From positions 1 to 33,524 of IMG/VR virus record IMGVR_UViG_3300042887_002682: a stretch of DNA of 33,524 nt, one strand, 5' to 3'. Below the pieces are notes generated by a model. The model made no database searches, had not been told where the DNA came from, and worked only from the letters and a program-made list of their open reading frames with translations. Origin of the DNA: a virus. Shown piece by piece: positions 19,561 through 25,226 of the stretch (the first letter of the stretch is position 1; each line of letters opens with the position of its first letter). Both the position numbers and the translations under genes were made by a program.

Positions 19561-19977
19561 ATGAAAACAACAATGCAGTCGCTGATCGAAAAAATCGAAT
19601 CCCATCCTGACTTCAACGTGCCGCAAGGCGCGTGGGTCAGTGTGTATCGCCGAAGCCAGAACTACGGTGGACCGGAGGAGGGCGGATGGTGGTACGATAG
19701 GAATACGCTGGAGGGGTCAATTTACTTCCCCACCACGGAGGGGGCCGAGGCTTGGCTTGAAAAGGCCAAGGCGGAAGTGGAGCGCGAGAACCGCGAGGAA
19801 GCCCCTGCGCGGTATCGTGCGATGGCCGCGCTTCCGGGCGAGGAATGTGACACGGCGTACCACGATGAGGGCTACATCCCCACAGGATGGAACGATGGCG
19901 GCGAACTGTGGGTGACCATCGAACAGGTGCGGGGCGAGTGTGACAATAGCGCGGAGCCTCGCCCACATTATGAATAA
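19561..19977 (+). CDS. Hypothetical acidic protein (138 aa)
   Basis: Single gene of unit 12, clearly GC-rich. ATG 19561 (not 19549) fits the promoter. Helix MQSLIEKIESHPDF is followed by a glycine and tryptophan segment (NYGGPEEGGWWYDRNTLEGS) and a long acidic helix (EAWLEKAKAEVERENREEAP). No family recognised. Confidence 0.65.
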   Translation: MKTTMQSLIEKIESHPDFNVPQGAWVSVYRRSQNYGGPEEGGWWYDRNTLEGSIYFPTTEGAEAWLEKAKAEVERENREEAPARYRAMAALPGEECDTAYHDEGYIPTGWNDGGELWVTIEQVRGECDNSAEPRPHYE

Positions 19978-19996
19978 ACACTAAACAAATACAATA

Positions 19997-20026
19997 CCCC
20001 GCTGTGATAAACAGTGGGGTTTTTTT
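19997..20026 (+). terminator. Predicted terminator of unit 12
   Basis: CCCCGCTGT pairs with ACAGTGGGG, followed by TTTTTTT; it stands some 75 bases before element 13. Confidence 0.8.
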
Positions 20027-20029
20027 GTG

Positions 20030-20098
20030 CAAATATTAAATAAATATTAAACAAATAAAGGCCAAATAATAGTAGTACTAGTGATTTATCACTGATTT
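20030..20098 (+). repeat. Left-flank repeat of element 13
   Basis: Second copy of the left-flank blocks found at element 10, ending two bases before element 13. Confidence 0.6.
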
Positions 20099-20099
20099 C

Positions 20100-20138
20100 A
20101 TAGTTTCTGGATTCGGGGTGTCCAAAATCAAAAACTAT
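20100..20138. repeat. 39-bp element 13
   Basis: Left half resembles element 4 (one base differs); right half differs. Centre GGGGTGTCC uses a G-U pair. Between convergent units 12 and 13. Confidence 0.85.
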
Positions 20139-20166
20139 CGCTATTTATAAACAACTATTTATAAAC

Positions 20167-20194
20167 AAGAAACCCCCTGTATTACTACAGAGGG
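20167..20194 (-). terminator. Predicted terminator of unit 13
   Basis: Minus strand CCCTCTGT pairs with ACAGGGGG, followed by TTTC. Confidence 0.7.
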
Positions 20195-20252
20195 TTTGTC
20201 ACTAAGGCTTATCTAGTCATGCCTATTAACACGACAACAAGAAGTAGTATTA

Positions 20253-20450
20253 TCATAGCATGAAATCATAGTATTGCTTATTCAATTTAGCTAGACCTCT
20301 AGTAAGGCTATCTCTTTTATCAACAAAGATGTCCTTATTGTAATTACCTTTGTCACACTCTGCTATAAGCGTATTACATTTGTCTATCTCTGCTTGAATA
20401 GCAATTCGTATATCAATCATTTCCATAACACTTATTTTATTAGCATTCAT
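20253..20450 (-). CDS. Small helical protein (65 aa)
   Basis: Second gene of unit 13. Mostly helical (MIDIRIAIQAEIDKCNTLIA, then KRDSLTRGLAKLNKQYYDFM), with heptad-like spacing. AT-rich. Unknown. Confidence 0.65.
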   Translation of the reverse strand: MNANKISVMEMIDIRIAIQAEIDKCNTLIAECDKGNYNKDIFVDKRDSLTRGLAKLNKQYYDFML

Positions 20451-20504
20451 AGTGTTTTAGTATTAAATGCGCGTTTATAGTATTCGCGCCCCACTGTTTA
20501 TATA

Positions 20505-20933
20505 TTAGCCTTCTACGTTTACCACGTTATCAATAGACATAGTGAGAAACTTGGGTTTATCACTATCACTACGATATTGTTGAATAGCGTTGTACTCTTC
20601 TTCAGTAATAGGACGGCCATCAACAAACAAATCGAACTTGTTTTTGGGATTGTTGTGAGGAATCCCAGCCAAATACAATTGGCCGGTCTTTTTGTTTCTC
20701 ACTAAACCGTCTTTAACAAACTCAAACCAAGTAGGTTTACCAACAGCGTCAGGGAATATATTATTATAAGTATCTTCTCCCGCAAGCGATATAGTAAAAC
20801 GAAAGTCCCTAGTGACACGGCCTTTGTATATATTTAAGGGTATACCACTACGGCCACCAGTCTTCAATTCATATTCGCCTTGTAGTAGTATAGTTGCAAT
20901 GTGACCAGCCTTAATTGTATTTATATTGATCAT
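20505..20933 (-). CDS. Paralog of the unit 14 protein, AT-rich copy (142 aa)
   Basis: First gene of unit 13. Starts MINI-NTIKAGHIATILLQG; TGGRSGIPLN and GRVTRDFRF follow, and near the end FVDGRPITEEEYNAIQQYR. Each block has a match in the neighbouring unit 14 protein (KAGHIATIL/RAGHLATIL, GRVTRD, VDGRxxTxxE). This copy is AT-rich, the other GC-rich, so they were not duplicated recently. ATG 20933 has two TATATAAATACAAC copies upstream on its strand. Confidence 0.75.
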   Translation of the reverse strand: MININTIKAGHIATILLQGEYELKTGGRSGIPLNIYKGRVTRDFRFTISLAGEDTYNNIFPDAVGKPTWFEFVKDGLVRNKKTGQLYLAGIPHNNPKNKFDLFVDGRPITEEEYNAIQQYRSDSDKPKFLTMSIDNVVNVEG

Positions 20934-20937
20934 GATG

Positions 20938-20968
20938 TTGTATTTATATAGTGACGTTGTATTTATAT
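20938..20968 (-). promoter_or_regulatory. Duplicated TATAAATA-type motif upstream of unit 13
   Basis: On the minus strand TATATAAATACAAC occurs twice, the nearer copy directly before ATG 20933. TATAAATA is the T4 late-promoter core; that these are late promoters is inference. Confidence 0.45.
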
Positions 20969-21055
20969 AAGAACCAAACTGACTATGCCAATTTACTATA
21001 TACTTATATATATACAAGAACTAAATCTACTTTAATTTTCTACGTTAACGGGCAC

Positions 21056-21092
21056 TTGGCACGACTCTTGCTGGGGAGCAGGAACCATGCCA
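21056..21092. repeat. Nested hairpin repeat, copy 1
   Basis: TTGGCA...TGCCA outer arms around an inner TGCTGGGGAGCA hairpin. Two further copies lie at 21176-21213 and 21221-21257; a half copy follows this one. Confidence 0.6.
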
Positions 21093-21123
21093 GAGCAGGA
21101 AACGTGCCAACCTATGGGCAACC

Positions 21124-21162
21124 ATAGTTTTCGGAATTGGGGACCCCAGATTGGAAAACTAT
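21124..21162. repeat. 39-bp element 14
   Basis: Centre GGGGACCCC with TTGGG/CCCAG arms; the outer ATAGTTTTC/GAAAACTAT stem runs nine bases. It sits among the nested hairpin repeats, between divergent units 13 and 14. Confidence 0.85.
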
Positions 21163-21175
21163 CGTTTCCACGGAC

Positions 21176-21213
21176 TTGGCATAGGACTTGCTGGGGAGCA
21201 AAGAGTGTGCCAA
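21176..21213. repeat. Nested hairpin repeat, copy 2
   Basis: TTGGCA and GTGCCAA arms enclosing TGCTGGGGAGCA. Confidence 0.6.
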
Positions 21214-21220
21214 CCTAGAC

Positions 21221-21257
21221 TTGGCATGAAACGTGCTGGGAGCATGGACCGTGCCAA
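21221..21257. repeat. Nested hairpin repeat, copy 3
   Basis: TTGGCA and GTGCCAA arms, inner TGCTGGGAGCA with one G fewer. It is followed at once by the leader shared with units 10 and 12. Confidence 0.6.
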
Positions 21258-21296
21258 ACGCATTTGTTACTTTTGTGTGACAATCGCACTTTTCCG

Positions 21297-21324
21297 TTGC
21301 AATGTCCTTTGCCTTTAGTAACTT
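21297..21324 (+). promoter_or_regulatory. Predicted promoter of unit 14
   Basis: TTGCAA, 16 bases, TAACTT. ATG is 52 bases downstream, so here a leader is expected. Confidence 0.5.
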
Positions 21325-21376
21325 CAGGCCAAGCAAGCGAGACGCTTGTGATCACCAACTAAAAACGCAACACACT

Positions 21377-21844
21377 ATGGGAATCCAAATTGGACAGATT
21401 CGCGCCGGTCACCTCGCCACCATTCTGGTCACGGGCGCACATGAAATGGCAACGGGCGGACGCATGGGACGCCCCTTGAACCCGTTGACGGGCCGAGTCA
21501 CACGGGACCATCGAATTGTCGCCCGTGTGTCGGGCGTGGAAACGTACCGCCGACGCTTGGAGAAGCAGGGACGCACCCCGGCAGGTGCGCCGACTTATTG
21601 GCAATGGGTGCGCGACGACGAAGGCAACGTGATCGATGGATTGGCTGTTCACAAGACCGATGGGACGCTGTACCTCGTTTGCGATCCGACAACCGCGCAA
21701 CGTACCGTGCGGTATCTCGTTGACGGGCGTGAAGCGACCCCGAAGGAATTGCAAACCATTGAAGCCTACCGGAAGAAAAAAAACGCCACCCCGCCCGACA
21801 TCCTCCTTTTCAAGCTCGACACGGTGGCGAACCTAGAACCTTGA
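21377..21844 (+). CDS. Paralog of the unit 13 protein, GC-rich copy (155 aa)
   Basis: Starts MGIQIGQIRAGHLATILVTG with TGGRMGRPLNP, GRVTRDHRI and VDGREATPKELQTIEAYR. Same order of blocks as the unit 13 protein. Conserved G-R-V-T-R-D suggests a binding site, function unknown. It is GC-rich and has a strong terminator. The ATG at 21377 is chosen because the upstream frame covers the leader. Confidence 0.75.
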   Translation: MGIQIGQIRAGHLATILVTGAHEMATGGRMGRPLNPLTGRVTRDHRIVARVSGVETYRRRLEKQGRTPAGAPTYWQWVRDDEGNVIDGLAVHKTDGTLYLVCDPTTAQRTVRYLVDGREATPKELQTIEAYRKKKNATPPDILLFKLDTVANLEP

Positions 21845-21851
21845 ACGCCAA

Positions 21852-21876
21852 CCCCGCCCACACGGCGGGGTTTTTT
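21852..21876 (+). terminator. Predicted terminator of unit 14, right end of the array
   Basis: CCCCGCC pairs with GGCGGGG around CACAC, followed by TTTTTT. Confidence 0.85.
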
Positions 21877-22216
21877 GTGCCCTGATTCTGTCTTGACAAT
21901 CCCCCCTATTTTTCGAAATAATGCCCGACGTTTCTCAAATACAGGGGCGGGGGGGTCTAAAAATCATTCTGCCCCTAATTTACTAATATACCTTTTATTA
22001 ATATATCCCTCTACTATTCTGCCCTTAATCTTTTATTAATATACCTATTAAAAGAATACATATCTATCCTCTCCTATTAAATACCATATAAGATCCCCCC
22101 TATTTCTCAAAAAATAAAACAAAACGGAGAACCCAGAAACTTTGCAGGGTCAAAAAATCCCCGGAGCCTCCCCTGAAAAATACCTTTTTTAGATATAGCT
22201 TGTGTAGATATATCTA
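21877..22216. other. Repeat-rich non-coding border region
   Basis: No gene. It contains a TTGACA box at 21893, two related blocks ATCCCCCCTATTT (near 21898 and 22093), and between them two tandem ATTCTGCCC...TTTATTAATATA units (about 21965-22045). A hairpin AGATATA/TATATCT lies just before the next ATG. It separates the array from the core genes. Confidence 0.5.
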
Positions 22217-22732
22217 ATGTTAATCAAATGTTCTGTCTGCGGGGCTGACAAAGAAGATACAGATTTCAACAGAGTAAAAGGCAAATGTAACACCTGTTGC
22301 TACTCCCAAGAATACAATAAAATTAAAGAAAAGATGGGAAATACAGATGGCGGTGAGATAGTTTATCTCAAAAAAGTCATCTTAAGCAAAGCAAAAAAGC
22401 GTTCAAAAAAGAAAAATCTGGAATTCAACCTTACGCTGGGGGATTTAATAAACATTAAAAATAATACCTGCCCCATTTTAGGCCACGAAATCCTATACAA
22501 ATCAGGAATAGATAATAAAAGATCAGCATCGTTAGATAGGATAGATCCAAATAAGGGCTATGTGCCGGGGAATGTTAAGATTGTTTCTTATGAAGGCAAC
22601 TCCCTAAAAAATAGAAACAATTATCATTCCGCCGTTAAGATGCTGGAATATATAATACAAAACTCGCCGCCAGAAGATATGGCACCCGAAAAGCGAGATG
22701 AATTACTTAATCTTCTTAAATACTTTAATTAA
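22217..22732 (+). CDS. HNH-type or endonuclease VII-like homing endonuclease
   Basis: 171 residues. A zinc-ribbon start (CSVCGADKEDTDF, CNTCC) is followed by a basic linker, then CPILGHEI and the block SASLDRIDPNKGYVPGNVKI, which matches the active region of phage HNH/recombination-endonuclease VII-like proteins (D-R-I-D, G-Y, N-V). It is likely a freestanding homing endonuclease. It sits exactly at the junction between the array and the core genes, and its end overlaps the convergent gene by 30 bases. Confidence 0.75.
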   Translation: MLIKCSVCGADKEDTDFNRVKGKCNTCCYSQEYNKIKEKMGNTDGGEIVYLKKVILSKAKKRSKKKNLEFNLTLGDLINIKNNTCPILGHEILYKSGIDNKRSASLDRIDPNKGYVPGNVKIVSYEGNSLKNRNNYHSAVKMLEYIIQNSPPEDMAPEKRDELLNLLKYFN

Positions 22733-23044
22733 CTCTTTCTCAAATTCAGGGTCTTTACTGTATTCTATATTTATTTGTTTTGTATTTTCTGTTCCTTTTA
22801 TTATAATAGTTATATATGGTAAATCATATTTCGCACAAGTCATCGACGCGAGAGACACCAAACACGAATCGCAAATCTTCATTAATTTGCCATCTTCTGC
22901 AAGCATATTGAAATAAACTAATTTGCGTAACGTGAAGAATAATAAATAATCTTGTTTACTATATGCAAGTTCACAACCCTCACAACAGATTCTCTTTCTA
23001 CAAGATCTAGGGTTTACAACTGTAACTTGTAATTTGTTCTTCAC
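22703..23044 (-). CDS. Cysteine-rich hypothetical protein (113 aa)
   Basis: Minus strand, divergent from PhoH. No ATG exists at a plausible place; a GTG at 23044 is chosen, and a TTG at 23080 is possible. Cysteines occur as CCEGC and CDSC with a hydrophobic spacer, suggesting a zinc site. The C-terminal half has IIIKGTENTKQINIEYSK. No family recognised. Confidence 0.5.
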   Translation of the reverse strand: MKNKLQVTVVNPRSCRKRICCEGCELAYSKQDYLLFFTLRKLVYFNMLAEDGKLMKICDSCLVSLASMTCAKYDLPYITIIIKGTENTKQINIEYSKDPEFEKELIKVFKKIK

Positions 23045-23085
23045 TATATATAATACATTAAATAAAGAGTATAATAACAATCAAA

Positions 23086-23808
23086 ATGTCTAAAAAAGAT
23101 AATTCCCCTCATGTAGCTCAAAAGGAAAAGCTAAAAGATGAATTTGAAATTCGTAAACTAAAATGGACCCCGAAACAAGAAGAAATTATTGCTGCCGCTT
23201 TAGATAAAAGCACCAATATTATTATTCTTGATGGGCTTCCCGGCACAGCCAAGACGCTATTAAGCGTTTACTGTTCACTAGAATTACTAAAAGCTAAAAA
23301 AGTATCTGATATTGTATATATTCGATCCTTAATTCAAAGCACAGATGGTCAAACTGGCTTCTTGACTGGTGATTTGGATGAAAAGACCTTCTTTTATAAC
23401 GTACCACTATTTGATAAGCTGGAAGAATTACTAAATAAGTCTAGCATCGAATTACTAAATAAGCAAGAAAGGATTAAAACCTATCCTGTTTCTCTCCTTC
23501 GTGGTTATACTTTTAACGTTAATTCTGTAATTCTTGATGAGGGTCAGAACATGATGTTCGATTCTCTCGTTACTGCTGCTACTCGTATGGGTAAATTCAG
23601 TAAACTATTTATTTGCGGCGATACTATCATGCAAAATGACTTGGGCAAGAAATCTGGGTTTAAAGAGTTTTGTGATATCTTCCAAGATCAAGATAGTCGT
23701 GATAATGGTATTCAATACTTTAAACTTGGGCCAGAAGATATTATGAGAAGCGGCATTACACGCTTTATTGTTGATAAGATCACTAAATACAAATCAATTA
23801 TTCATTAA
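23086..23808 (+). CDS. phoH: PhoH-like ATPase
   Basis: 240 residues. Walker A GLPGTAKT at about residues 50-57; Walker B VILDEGQNM near 148-156, which has the E-G-Q-N of the PhoH family. RxxQxTDGQTG-like segment and a CGD/TRxG region also fit. PhoH is a common phage auxiliary protein, an ATPase of uncertain role, often linked to phosphate stress or RNA handling. It is the first core gene; its 3' end overlaps the convergent metallopeptidase gene by eleven bases. Confidence 0.88.
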   Translation: MSKKDNSPHVAQKEKLKDEFEIRKLKWTPKQEEIIAAALDKSTNIIILDGLPGTAKTLLSVYCSLELLKAKKVSDIVYIRSLIQSTDGQTGFLTGDLDEKTFFYNVPLFDKLEELLNKSSIELLNKQERIKTYPVSLLRGYTFNVNSVILDEGQNMMFDSLVTAATRMGKFSKLFICGDTIMQNDLGKKSGFKEFCDIFQDQDSRDNGIQYFKLGPEDIMRSGITRFIVDKITKYKSIIH

Positions 23809-24073
23809 ACTTTTGTTTCATCCTTTGATGAATAAGTCTTGATAAAGTATTAGCACATTTAGTTACTTTTGTTTCTGATTCTTGCCAGAAGAATGCGTGT
23901 AATACTTCATGTATTAGAATGTTGATCGTTTTTTGCTTGGTTAAGGCTGGATCAATTTTAATCTTTGGATTTTCCATCTCTGGAGAATCGCATATACCAT
24001 AGCACCCTTTGGGCGGTTTAACCCAATTGATAATGTATTCGACCTTTTCGTAATTTTTGAACGAATACTTCAT
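23798..24073 (-). CDS. Zinc metallopeptidase-like protein (HExxH)
   Basis: 91 residues. Motif HEVLH at residues 55-59 followed by FFW, giving the HExxH zinc site of small metallopeptidases (ImmA/IrrE- or SprT-like). The N-terminal half has an aromatic, Cys and Gly segment. The ATG at 24073 lies in an A/T context without Shine-Dalgarno. Minus strand in an otherwise + strand block. Family assignment is by motif only. Confidence 0.7.
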   Translation of the reverse strand: MKYSFKNYEKVEYIINWVKPPKGCYGICDSPEMENPKIKIDPALTKQKTINILIHEVLHAFFWQESETKVTKCANTLSRLIHQRMKQKFNE

Positions 24074-24130
24074 TCTATTACAATTACACTTACTTTTTAC
24101 TGTTATCAACCTATAATAAATTAATGAATT

Positions 24131-24532
24131 ATGCAAAAAGTTTACTGTTCTCAATGTGGAAATCCTAATTTATACACGCAAGCGAAACCAAAGTTCTGCT
24201 CTGCCTGTGGTACAGCATTCTATGGCGTTGTCGTAGAAAAGAAAGAAGATAAAAAGGCAAAAGTAAATAAAGTCCGCGCTCAAGAAGAGTATGATGAAGA
24301 AGATGATGATGAAGGTGAAGACGACCAAGAGTCAACTCCCATTCCTGAATTAAGGGGCGGACTAGATGTCGATATTGAATTTGATTCACCAAGAAAAGAA
24401 TCTCTTTCTAAAATCGCCGCTTCACTTCCTGATAATTTTTCCCGTTCAATAGATAGAAAACCACAAGGCTTCTCTGAAAAAGAGATATTAAAAATGATTA
24501 AGCAAGAAGCCGGTACATTAAGACAAAAATAA
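24131..24532 (+). CDS. Zinc-ribbon protein with an acidic central tract
   Basis: 133 residues. Cys6, Cys9, Cys23 and Cys26 (CSQC...CSAC) form a zinc ribbon, then a basic linker, an acidic tract (EEYDEEDDDEGEDD) and a C-terminal helix. Similar zinc-ribbon proteins are found near phage late genes. It lies two bases before the sigma-like gene and may act with it in late transcription (inference). Confidence 0.7.
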   Translation: MQKVYCSQCGNPNLYTQAKPKFCSACGTAFYGVVVEKKEDKKAKVNKVRAQEEYDEEDDDEGEDDQESTPIPELRGGLDVDIEFDSPRKESLSKIAASLPDNFSRSIDRKPQGFSEKEILKMIKQEAGTLRQK

Positions 24533-24533
24533 A

Positions 24534-25226
24534 ATGGCTCATAAAGTCCAAAAAGAATCATTTGAAAAGAACATTGCTATAATAGACGAAGAAATTCGCA
24601 AACGCAAGAACAAGTGGAACCTTGCTGCATTGTCTTGGATTGATTTCGAGGACGTTGAGCAGATATTAAGGATTCATATTTACAAAAAGTGGACTTTATA
24701 TGATCCAAAGAAACCTCTTGCCCCTTGGTTAAACATTATCATTTCTAATCAAATAAAGAACATCATAAGAAACAACTATGGCAATTATGCTAGACCTTGT
24801 TTGAAGTGTGCGGCGGCAGAATGGGATGATTCTTGTTCAATATATGGTGAGCAATGCAAGAAGTGCCCCTTGTATGCTCATTGGGAGAATAATAAAAAAG
24901 ACGCTTTCAATACAAAAGTAACTCTTCCTCTTGAAAATCACATTAAAGAAGTTCATGACATGACAAACGAAGGCTTTGATCTTTTGAGAAGCACACAAAG
25001 CTTATCGTCAGCACTAAAGAAAGTATTAAAGCCAGCAGAGTGGGTTGTGTATGAAATGCTTTGTCTAAGAAATCAAAAAGAAGAAGAAGTAGCTAAAGTA
25101 TTAGGATTTAAGACTACTGAAAAAAATCGTTCCCCCGGTTACAAGCAGATAAAGAACCTTAAGCGTTCTATTATTGTCAAAGCTAAGAAGTGCATTGTAA
25201 ATGGAGAAGTAGAAATTTATGTCTGA
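24534..25226 (+). CDS. RNA polymerase sigma-like factor
   Basis: 230 residues. The N-terminal part (DFEDVEQILRIHIYKKW and APWLNIIISNQIKNIIR) matches sigma region 2, with the -10 recognition helix. A cysteine-rich insert (CLKC..., CKKC) follows, and the C-terminal part (VVYEMLCLRN then KEEEVAKVLGF) resembles a region 4 helix-turn-helix. This is typical of phage late sigma factors (T4 gp55 type). It would direct host RNA polymerase to late promoters such as the TATAAATA box near 32322. Confidence 0.75.
   Translation: MAHKVQKESFEKNIAIIDEEIRKRKNKWNLAALSWIDFEDVEQILRIHIYKKWTLYDPKKPLAPWLNIIISNQIKNIIRNNYGNYARPCLKCAAAEWDDSCSIYGEQCKKCPLYAHWENNKKDAFNTKVTLPLENHIKEVHDMTNEGFDLLRSTQSLSSALKKVLKPAEWVVYEMLCLRNQKEEEVAKVLGFKTTEKNRSPGYKQIKNLKRSIIVKAKKCIVNGEVEIYV

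Larger units (their letters stand above)
11070..21876. other. Array of 14 gene units separated by 39-bp palindromic elements
   Basis: Fourteen copies of one 39-bp imperfect palindrome lie at unit borders and nowhere else in the window; start-to-start distances run from 428 to 1091 bases. Units 1-3 read +, 4-8 read -, 9-12 read +, 13 reads -, and 14 reads +. Each holds one to four genes, most with a recognisable promoter, and in nearly every unit a terminator. GC content jumps between neighbouring units. Proposed as an array of exchangeable cassettes; mobility itself is inferred. Confidence 0.75.

Noticed and set aside
19637-20032. Minus-strand frame opposite unit 12
   Set aside because: Shadow of a GC-rich gene with proline and arginine-rich nonsense composition.
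11070-21162. CRISPR array
   Set aside because: Repeat spacing is 428 to 1091 bases with genes between, the repeats are palindromic and variable, and no cas gene is present.
11070-21162. Integron with attC sites
   Set aside because: The terminal 7-mers are not the GTTRRRY/RYYYAAC boxes, length is fixed at 39, most units have their own promoter, orientation varies, and no integrase is visible. The analogy remains of interest.
11070-21162. Xer/dif-type cassette modules
   Set aside because: The sequence does not resemble dif half-sites and the sites are 39 rather than 28 bases.
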